NCBI RefSeq assembly: GCF_015221875.1
Contig: NZ_JACYGY010000001.1
Coordinates: forward strand, 558,001 to 622,000
DNA: 64,000 nt
Source: Dyadobacter subterraneus
GTDB lineage: Bacteria > Bacteroidota > Bacteroidia > Cytophagales > Spirosomataceae
Reading direction: 5' to 3'
Shown here: positions 35,816 to 44,508 of the stretch, in pieces
Position numbering within the stretch: the first letter of the stretch is position 1
Layout: each line of letters begins with the position of its first letter
Notes under the pieces: generated by a model
The model's database searches: none
What the model was told of the DNA's origin: nothing
Seen by the model: the letters and a program-made list of their open reading frames with translations, nothing else
Translations under genes and position numbers: made by a program

Positions 35816-35858
35816 TTAGTAAAGGGGGGGAGATCTAATCAAACTCCCCTTTACTAAA
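35816..35858 (+). other. Long intergenic hairpin
   Basis: TTTAGTAAAGGGG (35816-35827 region) pairs with CCCCTTTACTAAA (35846-35858) around a GGAGATCTAATC-containing loop. There is no T-tract, so this looks less like a terminator than an mRNA-processing or regulatory fold between the 13-codon ORF and the two-TM gene. Confidence 0.5.
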
Positions 35859-35885
35859 TTTACCTAATGTAAAATTTATAATAAA

Positions 35886-36080
35886 ATGAAAATAACAAGC
35901 AAGATATTAGGATTTGTTACGTTAGGGCTGGCTATTTTCTTACTGTGCGGAGGTTAGAATATATCAGATTATATTAGAAAATCGTCAATTTCTGATCGTA
36001 GAGATATAATATGTGGTTTTGTGTTTGGAATAGTTATTGTGTTTTTATCCAAGAGACAATATAATTTACCAAAAGAATGA
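35886..36080 (+). pseudogene. Small two-TM membrane protein interrupted by an in-frame TAG
   Basis: From the ATG at 35886 the frame reads MKITSKILGFVTLGLAIFLL and CGG, meets TAG at 35955-35957, then stays open for 40 more codons (NISDYIRKSSISDRRDII, then CGFVFGIVIVFLSKRQYNLP) to TGA at 36078. Both halves look like one protein with two membrane helices and a basic connecting loop, so one nonsense change (or recoding of TAG) separates them. The ATG of the next gene overlaps the final TGA (ATGA), so the two genes were coupled. The family is not recognised. Confidence 0.6.
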
Positions 36081-36649
36081 ATATTAGGACTTTTACATTT
36101 TTGATTTTTGGTATAGCACTGGTAATGATTGCCACTAGAAAATTCGTATTAGTTGATAGTATGTATTTTAGTAGCTACGCTGATTTATTCTCTGACGATC
36201 AAATAAAAGAACTGATTTTTTTTAAAACTAAGTGGCAATGGCTCGGTTATATATTAATCCCAGTAGTTTATTTGTTAAAATGTTTAGCTGTTGCATTATG
36301 TCTAAGTTTAGCTACTTATTTTATCTATGAAAGATTTTTGTATGAAAAGATGTTTAGCGTAGTCATAAAGGCTGAATTTATTTTTATAGTACCCGCATTA
36401 ACAAAACTTTTTTGGTTCTTATTTTTTGTAAAAAATTACACGATCCAGGACTTTCAATATTTTTATCCTCTGTCAATGTTAAATATATTTAGCCCTAATT
36501 CACTGGAAACCTGGCTAATATACCCATTACAAGTCCTAAACATTTTTGAACTCATCTACTGGATTGTGCTGGCCTATTTATGGAACGGTGTTAGACAATA
36601 TAATTCTGGGGCTAAAACCGGAGTGCGAAAACCTGGAATCTTTTTTTAA
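36077..36649 (+). CDS. Polytopic membrane protein of the peptide island, 3' end replaced
   Basis: A 190-residue protein with about five hydrophobic segments (6-19, 50-85, 96-118, 135-155 and 155-170). It starts by ATGA overlap with the preceding two-TM gene. Up to about residue 168 (IFELIYWIVLAYLW) it looks like a normal membrane protein; the rest (NGVRQYNSGAKTGVRKPGIF) is read from the exporter-ATPase remnant in another frame. Similar proteins are, from memory, seen beside double-glycine peptide exporters in Bacteroidota, where a last membrane helix would follow. I assign no function. Confidence 0.55.
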   Translation: MNIRTFTFLIFGIALVMIATRKFVLVDSMYFSSYADLFSDDQIKELIFFKTKWQWLGYILIPVVYLLKCLAVALCLSLATYFIYERFLYEKMFSVVIKAEFIFIVPALTKLFWFLFFVKNYTIQDFQYFYPLSMLNIFSPNSLETWLIYPLQVLNIFELIYWIVLAYLWNGVRQYNSGAKTGVRKPGIFF

Positions 36650-37049
36650 TCAGGAACCTTACCTGACTTTCCTGAACACTTTGCCGCAGGGATTGATGAC
36701 ATTGGTGGGAGAAGAAGGATTAAATTTATCAGGTGGTCAAAAGCAGTGGATTGGCATTATGCGCGCCTTGTTTCATAAGCCGGGGCTGTTGCTTTTGGAC
36801 GAAGCCACGTCTGCGATGGATGCACAAAACGAACGAAAGGTTTTGAATTTATTAAACAGTCTCAAAACTGATATAGCCATTCTTTACGTATCACATCGCT
36901 TGCATACACTGGCTAATTTTTGTGACCGAATTTATATTTTAGAGGAAGGAAACCTGGTTATTTCCGGTTCTCATGATGAATTACTTGAAACAGATAACAT
37001 GTATAGCCGGTTTTGGAAGGATTTGGAAATTGAATTTTTGGTGAGATAA
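36579..37049 (+). pseudogene. C-terminal fragment of a peptide-exporter ABC ATPase
   Basis: From about 36579 the plus frame reads YGTVLDNIILG, then FLNTLPQGLMTLVGEEGLNL, signature LSGGQKQW, Walker B LLLLDEATSAMD, switch region ILYVSHRLHTLA and a normal ABC C-terminus. Walker A, the membrane domain and any C39 peptidase domain are missing. GTVLDNIxLG is the segment just past the Q-loop in bacteriocin-type exporters, so everything upstream of it was lost and the remainder was joined to the membrane-protein gene. The signature has W where R is usual and IGIMRAL for IAIARAL. It may be translated from a TTG at 36546 but cannot transport. Confidence 0.72.
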
Positions 37050-37265
37050 AACTTTTATAACCAACTTATAATAATGTAATTAGGAAGGGAATCTCCTGTA
37101 AAGTCAATTATTTATTCAAATATTGAATAAATTTTATAGTTCGTATTCTATTGGTTAATATTGATTCGTCATTATAGGTAAAAGGAATTTGAAGAAATTT
37201 GATAATGAATAGCTGACTATATTTTGAGATTTTTTCCTAACATTAATTGATAAATTGAATTGTAG

Positions 37266-37511
37266 ATGGAACTCAAAGATCCTCACGCACGATTATTTCT
37301 TTTCTCAGCTTTTTTAATTGTAGAATTAGTATTGCTTATCCTTATCTTTCGAAAAGATAATGACTATAACTCAATCGAAGGTTTACTTGATAGCCAACTA
37401 CTTCTTACTATTTTGCTTTTAATCAGTTTTTCAAATCAGTTGTGGAAGGCTTATCGAGAAATAAAAAAGACAGGGGAAGAAAATGACTCATATACAAGGA
37501 ACGATTCTTAA
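37266..37511 (+). CDS. Small two-TM protein, tandem copy A
   Basis: An 81-residue protein with helices at about 10-28 and 45-60 and a charged C-terminal tail. It shares a clear pattern with the next gene: M[ED]LKxPHxRLxLFS, RKDxD, LDSQLLL and a WxAYxExKKxxEE tail. No known family is recognised. It follows a 216-bp AT-rich spacer after the ATPase remnant. Both copies lie between the island and the PBP1A gene and may belong to the island. Confidence 0.6.
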   Translation: MELKDPHARLFLFSAFLIVELVLLILIFRKDNDYNSIEGLLDSQLLLTILLLISFSNQLWKAYREIKKTGEENDSYTRNDS

Positions 37512-37601
37512 TTTATATCATTATTGAAGGGCTTTACATTTCTAAGGTTTGACAACCTTCAAATATCAGTCAATAACATTACTTTTCAAATTGAACAGCA
37601 A

Positions 37602-37835
37602 ATGGACTTAAAATATCCTCACATTCGCTTAATCCTTTTCTCAATCTTAGCGATTATCACAATCCCACTTTCTATAAATTCCTTGAGAAAAGACATCGAT
37701 TTTTCCTCATTTAACGACTGGCTTGATAGTCAATTATTATTAAACAGTAGTATGTCAATCAGTTTATCGGTTCAGGCCTGGAGAGCTTATAAGGAAACCA
37801 AAAAGATAAAAGAGGAAGAAATAGATAGAAATTGA
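37602..37835 (+). CDS. Small two-TM protein, tandem copy B
   Basis: 77 residues from the ATG at 37602, chosen because this gives MDLKYPHIRLILFS, matching copy A from its first residue (MELKDPHARLFLFS); the frame is open from 37524. Helices lie near 10-26 and 44-58, then WRAYKETKKIKEEE. Divergence is high within the helices but the loop LRKDIDFSSFNDWLDSQLLL is conserved, which suggests selection on that loop. The gene ends 5 bp before the large terminator. Confidence 0.6.
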   Translation: MDLKYPHIRLILFSILAIITIPLSINSLRKDIDFSSFNDWLDSQLLLNSSMSISLSVQAWRAYKETKKIKEEEIDRN

Positions 37836-37840
37836 TTGGA

Positions 37841-37905
37841 ATTATTTATTACAAAAATTGAGGCGCAAAATTGAATTTTACGCCTCAATTTTTGTAATAA
37901 ATAAT
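37841..37905. terminator. Perfect 25-bp stem bidirectional terminator
   Basis: ATTATTTATTACAAAAATTG plus AGGCG (37841-37865) is an exact inverted copy of 37881-37905, with a 15-nt loop. It separates the convergent two-TM copy B and PBP1A genes; T-rich ends serve both directions. Confidence 0.85.
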
Positions 37906-37906
37906 A

Positions 37907-40471
37907 TTAATTTTTCCTCCCCGTATCACTCGTACTTGGTATCGGTGGCGGTCCAATTAAAAAGTCATCATCCGCACCACCTGTTCCGGTACTATCTCCG
38001 CCTACGTTCAGAGTATCACTCCGGCTGGATTGGAAATAATTTGGACAGTTATATTCCTTATCAATTTTGAAACTGGGTTTCGGAAATGGCCCGGGTTCTA
38101 TCCCAATTGATTTGTCTTTGTATATTTTTTCAAGGAAACTCCCGACAATTGGTAAAGCGGTTTTTGCACCTTCACCGAGATTCGTTGTCCGGAAGTGGAT
38201 ACTGCGGTCGTCACCACCAACCCAGGCACCGATCACAAGATCACGTGTGATACACATAAACCAGCCATCTGAGTTATTAGAAGTTGTACCGGTTTTTCCA
38301 CCGATTTCATTGTTATTTTTTGTTACATCAAACTTCCAGCGAATACTTCCTGATGTTCCCCCTGCTTCTTCAACACCGCCACGCAACATATTGACCATTA
38401 AAAACGCAGATTCCGGACTGATTGCCTGACGCGGTTCAGGAGCAAATTCCTGCACAATTTTTCCGTTTTGATCTTCAATTTTTGTTACCAGGATTGGCTC
38501 AGTATATTGTCCGTTGTTGACAAAGACACTATAAGCCGCAACCATATCATATAACGTAACATCAAACGGTCCAAGGCCGATGGAAGGTACCGCTTTCAGG
38601 GGCGTAGTGATTCCCATCTTTTTGGCATAACGCACCACATTGGCCGGTCCCACATCGTCAGTTAATTGAGCTGTAACGGAGTTGATAGATTGTGCCAATG
38701 CACGGCGTAAAGTCATATTGGAATAAGTAAAATAGCCATTTGCATTTTTCGGCTTCCATTCTTTCTCCTCACCATCTTCCATGTAAGTTTTTACAAATGG
38801 CTTATCTTCAATCTCATCACATGGCGACATGTTATAAGTTGAATCATCAATAGCCGTGGTATAAACAAAAGGTTTGAAAGTTGATCCTGGTTGGCGTCTT
38901 CCCTGTTTTACGTGGTCATATTTGAAATAATTGTAATCTAGTCCACCAACCCAGGCTTTGATATTTCCATTATGCGGATCCATCGCCATCATACCTGCAC
39001 GCAGAATATGTTTGTAATAATCCAGAGAGTCCATCGAACTCCAGTATTTTTTTATCTCGCCACTGGTTTTCCAGTCATAAACCATCATGGTGTCTTTTTT
39101 ATTAAGATACCATTTTATGCTGTCAGGCTGATTTGGAAATTTCGCTGCCAGTGACTTGTAACGGCTCGTACGTTTTACCACCGATTCAAGAAAATCAGGG
39201 ATTTCTTTTCCGTCTTCATCAATCCATGGATTTTGTTTTCCCCAGTGATCTTCAAAAACGCGTTGCAACTGTTTCATTTTCTGAGTCATTGCTTCCTCTG
39301 CCTTTTCCTGCATGCGGGAGTCAATGGTTGTGTAAATTTTCAATCCGTCCGTATAAAGGTCATAGCCATTTTCATCACCCCATTTTTTTACAAAATCAAC
39401 AACCGCATTTTTGAAATAATTGGCGTTGCCGTCGTATGGCGTTTCAAATTTGGTTTTTAATTCAATCGGTAAAGCACTGATTGAATCCGCAGCTTTTGCA
39501 GATAAATAACCGTATTTCTGCATCTGACCAATAACGACGTTACGACGTTCCAGCGATCTTTTGATATTTCGTACCGGATTATAAGTCGTGGTAGCTTTTT
39601 GCAAACCTACCAAAACAGCTGCCTCCTGTACATTCAAACTATCCGGAGATTTGCTGAAATAAGATTTTGCTGCGGTATTAATTCCGTAAGCATTATTTCC
39701 AAAATCTACCGTATTAAAATACATGGTCAGGATTTCCTGTTTTGTAAAATTCCTTTCCAGCTTAATGGCCGTGATCCATTCCTTGGTTTTATAAATCAGC
39801 GTACTCAATCCGGGAACATATCCCAGCAATCCGCGTGCATCTCTTTTTCGGGTTTTGAAAAGTTTTTTTGCCAGCTGTTGTGTTACAGTACTTCCGCCAC
39901 CACGATCCGTTTCGCCTTTTGCGATACCAAAAGCCACACCAGCCATCGCCCGGTAATCAATCCCTGAATGTTCGTAAAAACGAATATCCTCAGTAGCGAT
40001 AAGCGCCTTAATAAGATTTGGGGAAATTTGATCGTAAGAAACCGGCGTTCTGTTTTCAGTATAAAATTTACCGATCATGACACCGTCAGAAGTGTAAATT
40101 TCTGAAGACTGCGAAACTTTCGGGTTTTGAAGATCTTCTACACTTGGCATACTTCCCATCAACCAGAGGAAGTTCGTTTCAATACAAAAGATGTAAAAGA
40201 AAAATCCTATAAATCCATATAGAAAAAACTTCCATGTAAAAACGATAGGCCTGTAAAAAGCGGAGTTTTTGTCAAGATTTTTGTCCCACCACGCATGATA
40301 GGCTTCCCTATTTTGATGCAGGGAAAGAAAAAACGCTTCTGTCTTTGTCGTGCCGACAAAGAATGCAGAAATACGGAAGACTATACTTTTAATTATTGTT
40401 CTAAGCTGTGTTCCAATGAATTGAAACATTGCTTTCAGATTCTTGTAGAAGGTTTTGATAACTTCCATCAA
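37907..40471 (-). CDS. Class A penicillin-binding protein 1A
   Basis: An 854-residue bifunctional cell-wall synthase. After one membrane helix (about 75-100) the glycosyltransferase 51 domain carries ATEDIRFYEHSGIDYRAMAG and GGSTVTQQLAKKLFKTRKRD; the transpeptidase domain carries SxxK in RQPGSTFKPFVYTTAID, SxN in LAQSINSVTA and the KTGTTSNNSDGWF motif. The C-terminal tail is rich in Gly, Asp and Ser. It polymerises and cross-links peptidoglycan in the periplasm. The start has two successive Met codons. It is expected to be essential or nearly so, depending on other PBPs. Confidence 0.95.
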   Translation of the reverse strand: MMEVIKTFYKNLKAMFQFIGTQLRTIIKSIVFRISAFFVGTTKTEAFFLSLHQNREAYHAWWDKNLDKNSAFYRPIVFTWKFFLYGFIGFFFYIFCIETNFLWLMGSMPSVEDLQNPKVSQSSEIYTSDGVMIGKFYTENRTPVSYDQISPNLIKALIATEDIRFYEHSGIDYRAMAGVAFGIAKGETDRGGGSTVTQQLAKKLFKTRKRDARGLLGYVPGLSTLIYKTKEWITAIKLERNFTKQEILTMYFNTVDFGNNAYGINTAAKSYFSKSPDSLNVQEAAVLVGLQKATTTYNPVRNIKRSLERRNVVIGQMQKYGYLSAKAADSISALPIELKTKFETPYDGNANYFKNAVVDFVKKWGDENGYDLYTDGLKIYTTIDSRMQEKAEEAMTQKMKQLQRVFEDHWGKQNPWIDEDGKEIPDFLESVVKRTSRYKSLAAKFPNQPDSIKWYLNKKDTMMVYDWKTSGEIKKYWSSMDSLDYYKHILRAGMMAMDPHNGNIKAWVGGLDYNYFKYDHVKQGRRQPGSTFKPFVYTTAIDDSTYNMSPCDEIEDKPFVKTYMEDGEEKEWKPKNANGYFTYSNMTLRRALAQSINSVTAQLTDDVGPANVVRYAKKMGITTPLKAVPSIGLGPFDVTLYDMVAAYSVFVNNGQYTEPILVTKIEDQNGKIVQEFAPEPRQAISPESAFLMVNMLRGGVEEAGGTSGSIRWKFDVTKNNNEIGGKTGTTSNNSDGWFMCITRDLVIGAWVGGDDRSIHFRTTNLGEGAKTALPIVGSFLEKIYKDKSIGIEPGPFPKPSFKIDKEYNCPNYFQSSRSDTLNVGGDSTGTGGADDDFLIGPPPIPSTSDTGRKN

Positions 40472-40504
40472 ACGTTAAGTTTCATAAAGGTGTCAAAGAT
40501 AACA

Positions 40505-40537
40505 AAAGCCGGACACATCTCTGTATGTCCGGCTTTA
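40505..40537 (-). terminator. Rho-independent terminator after msrB
   Basis: AAAGCCGGACA pairs with TGTCCGGCTTT around a short loop, followed on the minus strand by TTGTTATC; just past the msrB stop. Confidence 0.7.
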
Positions 40538-40550
40538 CGAGTGGCTCGCA

Positions 40551-40946
40551 CTAAGATTTTTTAATAAATTTAAGTGCCACGCCGTTCATGCAATATCGTA
40601 ATCCGGTTGGCTTTGGTCCGTCGTTAAAAACGTGACCCAAATGACCGCCGCAAGTTCTGCAAACTACTTCGGTACGGATCATACCGTGACTTCGGTCAAC
40701 AATTTCTTCAACACTTTTTTCAGCGATCGGTGTAAAGAAACTTGGCCAGCCTGATCCCGAATCATATTTTGTTTCTGAACTGAAAAGAGGTGTATCACAA
40801 GCCGCGCAAACATAAATTCCTTCTTCTTTATTATCATTCAGCGGACTGGTGAAAGGTCTTTCGGTACCTTTTTCACGCAAAACAAAACACTGCTGTCCTG
40901 TCAGTTCTTTTGCCCATTCCTCTTCTGATTTTATTACTTCTCTCAT
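40551..40946 (-). CDS. msrB: Peptide-methionine (R)-S-oxide reductase MsrB
   Basis: 131 residues from the ATG at 40946. The frame is open for 72 more codons upstream but that part lies in the spacer and overlaps the DUF5723 gene, so it is not used. Zinc ligands are Cys47, Cys50, Cys96 and Cys99 (VCAACD and VCRTCG), GSGWPSF is at 64-70, and the catalytic Cys119 is in RYCMNGVAL. It reduces methionine-R-sulfoxide in proteins with thioredoxin. No signal peptide is seen, so it is cytoplasmic. The length is standard for a single-domain MsrB. Confidence 0.95.
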   Translation of the reverse strand: MREVIKSEEEWAKELTGQQCFVLREKGTERPFTSPLNDNKEEGIYVCAACDTPLFSSETKYDSGSGWPSFFTPIAEKSVEEIVDRSHGMIRTEVVCRTCGGHLGHVFNDGPKPTGLRYCMNGVALKFIKKS

Positions 40947-41028
40947 CGATTTTTTCGGTTTAAGTTTTAAGCATTTGTCATCCCAAATTGAAATACAATT
41001 CAATGAACAATTGCTAATATGACAACAA

Positions 41029-42576
41029 CTAGCGCTTATGGAAAATTCGCCTGATCCATGAATCTTCGGCTGGCCAGCATTTATTTGCTGATTCTGGTGG
41101 CCTTCTGAATAATCCCGCCGAAACTCCAAAATACAAATTAAATGCCTTCGGATTTCCAACATTTAACAAGCCAAGTATATGGTCTGTCCCAATCCAGATA
41201 GGTCCTGCACGTCCGGCCAAGCCAATCGCGGGAGAACTGTATCGGTTCATGATTGAAATTGGTACAGATACTTCATACCATTTATGTTCATATCTTGGTG
41301 TAACAGAAAGCATTGATTCGCTTTTCATTCCAAATGCAGTTTGTGGTATCAAATTCTGTACCCAGAGTGCATTCACATACACATTTGGCTTAATATTGTA
41401 ATCACCGCTTACCTGAAAGGCCATTGGAAGCACCGTTGAAAAGTGTGCAGCCTGCGTTCCTGATACGCCAAAAGCTTTATTCACTGCATCGTAGGCGCCT
41501 TCTGAACCCATTAATTTTTGAAAATCATCATAGCGCAAAATTTTGTTGGATGTAGAAACTTCCTGCTGCAACAAATAGGTAGGATTTCGCCAGCGTACCC
41601 TGCCGATATCAGTTATGGAGGCAGAAATGCGATACAGGTATTTATTTTTACTATTGTCTCTTTTTCTCTCGCCTCGCTCGGTGTAAGAATATTTATTAAT
41701 GTCGGGCCGGTATTCATAAACTGCGCCTAAATCAAAACCCCAGCCACTTCCTGCCGGAGCATTTCCTAAAAGCCAGGAAACACTTGGTTTAAAATTCTGA
41801 AAAGCTTCGTCGCGTGTTATACCATATTTCACATTGACCTGATCGGCAACAATTAATTGTCTTCTGTTTTGCCAGGCCGGATCCGGCTGTATGGAGTAAG
41901 ATGAGTTATCAACTTCTACATGAGCATTATATAAACCTATAAGCCGCTTTATTGTGATACCAACTTTAAGATAATCAGTTTCATTGTCGATCACGGTGCC
42001 GCCAACTGTCATAGCCAGTTCTCCTAATCCGTTAACATTCAGGCGACCGGACTGATTTTCAAAATGCTGATTTTGAAGGTCAGTTTCCCTTGTAGTTTTA
42101 CTTAATAAACGTGCAAGTGGTTCGGTAATGTTGGATCCGTTGATGTATACCCGTGTACGTGCGGCAAGTCCTACACCAATTTTATTTTTGAAAAGTCCGA
42201 ACATGATGGAAGGAAGACGTATGTCTACACCGGCATTCAGCCATTTGTCACGGCCGTTTAATCTTTCTTTTAAATAGGCCCGGGGGAATAAGACTGCACC
42301 TTTTTCATTTCGATATTCGCTTGAAACCTGATTGGTGATGAGGCTCAAAAAAGAGTAGGGAGCATTATAACGGACGCCACTGTTGGCAGTGTACAAGCCA
42401 GCTCCTGCAAAATTAACGTAAACACTGTAACGGCTATCGGCTACAAAAGCCGGATTGTGATACAAGGCCTGTGTTCCGGAATAATTTCCCATACCTATGC
42501 CCTGCATAAACTGCGACCAGCCAACAGTTGATAAACCCAATAAAATTCCTGCAACAAGTAAAATTTTCCTATACAT
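41029..42576 (-). CDS. DUF5723 outer-membrane beta-barrel protein
   Basis: About 515 residues from the ATG at 42576, which places a signal peptide ([20 protein letters not shown], then SQ) at the N-terminus; the frame continues upstream but without one. [20 protein letters not shown] is the DUF5723 signature, followed by many amphipathic strands up to the C-terminal half (for example [11 protein letters not shown]). The family is restricted to Bacteroidota and is predicted to be an outer-membrane barrel; function is unknown. It ends 82 bp before msrB on the same strand. Confidence 0.8.
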   Translation of the reverse strand: MYRKILLVAGILLGLSTVGWSQFMQGIGMGNYSGTQALYHNPAFVADSRYSVYVNFAGAGLYTANSGVRYNAPYSFLSLITNQVSSEYRNEKGAVLFPRAYLKERLNGRDKWLNAGVDIRLPSIMFGLFKNKIGVGLAARTRVYINGSNITEPLARLLSKTTRETDLQNQHFENQSGRLNVNGLGELAMTVGGTVIDNETDYLKVGITIKRLIGLYNAHVEVDNSSYSIQPDPAWQNRRQLIVADQVNVKYGITRDEAFQNFKPSVSWLLGNAPAGSGWGFDLGAVYEYRPDINKYSYTERGERKRDNSKNKYLYRISASITDIGRVRWRNPTYLLQQEVSTSNKILRYDDFQKLMGSEGAYDAVNKAFGVSGTQAAHFSTVLPMAFQVSGDYNIKPNVYVNALWVQNLIPQTAFGMKSESMLSVTPRYEHKWYEVSVPISIMNRYSSPAIGLAGRAGPIWIGTDHILGLLNVGNPKAFNLYFGVSAGLFRRPPESANKCWPAEDSWIRRIFHKR

Positions 42577-42930
42577 GTGTGTAAAACGGTAAACCTTCGG
42601 ATTCATTATTCCCGATGCAAATAAAACAGGAACCTGACTGACATGCAAAGTTTGTTTAGTTAAGGGAATAATAAATAATTGAGAGGGCAGATGGAGCTTA
42701 TTTTTTATGAATATATTGCATATCTTCAAATTTTACCGGCATTTACTGTACGGTCATAAATTCTTTAAGCTGTTAACAGCGAAACTTTTGATTCATACTG
42801 AAAGCCGGATTTTCACTTCCTGGAATAATTTTTAGTTGTCTTTGAAAGAGTGTATGTTTTGCAAATTGAAACATATACCATATATTGTTCTGTAAATAAT
42901 AGAAGTATACTTATTCAAATTTTGTATTGT
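42577..42930. other. Divergent intergenic region (354 bp)
   Basis: AT-rich spacer between the divergent DUF5723 and ATP-grasp genes. I find no exact TAnnTTTG box and no strong palindrome. Parts are open in frame with the neighbouring genes but lack coding signs. Presumed to hold both promoters. Confidence 0.4.
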
Positions 42931-44361
42931 ATGAATTTTTCATTCTCTGATTATCAATGCGAGGAGTTCTTTGACGAGATGTTTACGCCTGATGGCCAGA
43001 TTCGTCCGGGGTATGAACATCTTAAAAATAAATTTGAAAATTTGACCAATGAAGATCTGACAAACAGACAGTTAGCTACTGAACGTGCGCTACTTTCAAT
43101 GGGGATTACTTTCAATGTTTATTCCGAAGGCGAGGGAACGGAACGGATTATGCCGATTGATATCATTCCACGCGTGCTGCCGAATGCGGAGTGGGAATGG
43201 CTTGAAAAAGGTTTGAAACAACGCATCAAGGCGTTAAATATGTTCATACACGATGTTTATAATGAACAGAATATTTTAAACGACGGAGTTGTTCCGCGTG
43301 ATCTGATTGAATCCAGCAAATGTTTTTTAAAACCTTGTATCGGTTTAAATCCTCCAAAAGGAATCTGGTGCCATATTACAGGTACCGATTTGATTAAAGG
43401 TGACGACGGTACTTTTATGGTTTTGGAAGATAACCTGCGTTGCCCTTCCGGCGTGTCTTATATGATTGAAAACAGGGAATTGTCAAAACAGATTTTTCCT
43501 GATGTGTTAGCGCGTACCGGTGTTCGTCCTGTTTCTGATTATCCGACAAGATTGTTGCAAATGCTTCAGCATCTGGCTGACCGTCCAAATCCTACTGTTG
43601 CTGTTTTGACACCGGGAATTTACAATTCAGCATATTTTGAGCATTCCTACCTGGCCCAGCAAATGGGTGTTGAGCTGGTTGATGCGCGTGATCTTGTCGT
43701 TTCGGATGGATATGTAAAAATGCGTACAACAAGCGGTTTGCAAATCGTTGACGTAATTTATCGTCGTATTGATGATACTTTCCTTGATCCGGAAGCATTC
43801 AATCTTGATTCTTTAATTGGTATTCCAGGTATTTTTGAAGTGTATAAAAAAGGCCGCGTTGCTTTGGCAAATGCACCCGGAACGGGTGTTGCTGATGATA
43901 AAGTTGTATATGCTTATGTGCCGCGTATCATTGAATATTATCTGAAAGAAGAAGCAATTATTCCAAACGTAAAAACATACATCTGCCGCGAACCGGAAGA
44001 TTTTGAATACGTATTGGAAAATATTCATGAGCTTGTTGTAAAAGAAGCCAACGAAGCGGGTGGTTATGGGATGATGATCGGGCCAAAAGCGACGGAAGAA
44101 GAACATGAAATATTCAGACAGAAAATACGTGATAATCCACGTAATTACGTAGCACAGCCAACAATTTCTCTTTCAAGAGTTCCTTGTATGGTTGATGGAC
44201 ATGCCGAAGGCCGTCACGTCGACCTTCGTCCTTATATTTTATATGGTGATGATATCAGTGTGATTCCTGGCGGACTTACACGTGTGGCGTTAAGAAAAGG
44301 CTCTCTTGTCGTAAATTCATCTCAGGGAGGTGGAGGAAAGGATACCTGGGTACTTTATTAA
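42931..44361 (+). CDS. Circularly-permuted-type ATP-grasp protein (COG2308 family)
   Basis: 476 residues from the ATG at 42931, matching the family start (FDEMFTPDGQIRPGYEHL). The known signature blocks are present: NMFIHDVYNEQNILNDGVVP, KPCIGLNPPKGIWCHITGTD, GTFMVLEDNLRCPSGVSYM (Asp and Asn for metal), VVKEANEAGGYGMMIGPKAT (ATP-binding Lys and Gly loop) and GALRKGS-like ALRKGSLVVNSSQGGGGKDT at the end. Family members are thought to ligate amino acids or peptides and are usually followed by an alpha-E protein and a transglutaminase. Here the next gene is an esterase instead. Confidence 0.9.
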   Translation: MNFSFSDYQCEEFFDEMFTPDGQIRPGYEHLKNKFENLTNEDLTNRQLATERALLSMGITFNVYSEGEGTERIMPIDIIPRVLPNAEWEWLEKGLKQRIKALNMFIHDVYNEQNILNDGVVPRDLIESSKCFLKPCIGLNPPKGIWCHITGTDLIKGDDGTFMVLEDNLRCPSGVSYMIENRELSKQIFPDVLARTGVRPVSDYPTRLLQMLQHLADRPNPTVAVLTPGIYNSAYFEHSYLAQQMGVELVDARDLVVSDGYVKMRTTSGLQIVDVIYRRIDDTFLDPEAFNLDSLIGIPGIFEVYKKGRVALANAPGTGVADDKVVYAYVPRIIEYYLKEEAIIPNVKTYICREPEDFEYVLENIHELVVKEANEAGGYGMMIGPKATEEEHEIFRQKIRDNPRNYVAQPTISLSRVPCMVDGHAEGRHVDLRPYILYGDDISVIPGGLTRVALRKGSLVVNSSQGGGGKDTWVLY

Positions 44362-44369
44362 GTCGAAAT

Positions 44370-44486
44370 TGATACGGTTTTTAGTAAACAGTTTAAAAAA
44401 AACATGTATAAAGTGTGCGTTTAAGGCACTGGCATTAAATTTTTGGTGTTAGCCTATACGTGAAACTGTTTACTGAAAACATATCA
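44370..44486. repeat. Inverted repeat around the spacer between ATP-grasp and esterase genes
   Basis: GATACGGTTTTTAGTAAACAG (44369-44389) is an imperfect inverted copy of CTGTTTACTGAAAACATATC (44466-44485), about 75 bp apart. A fold of this type could separate or regulate expression of the two genes. Confidence 0.5.
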
Positions 44487-44508
44487 ACTACACTTAAATA
44501 GGAACGAA

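Noticed and set aside
40947..41162. Longer N-terminus for MsrB
   Set aside because: The extension overlaps the end of the DUF5723 gene and lacks similarity; the short form is of standard length.
42931..44361. The circularly permuted ATP-grasp protein as a new permutation
   Set aside because: The permutation is an established trait of this family, so only its gene context is noteworthy.
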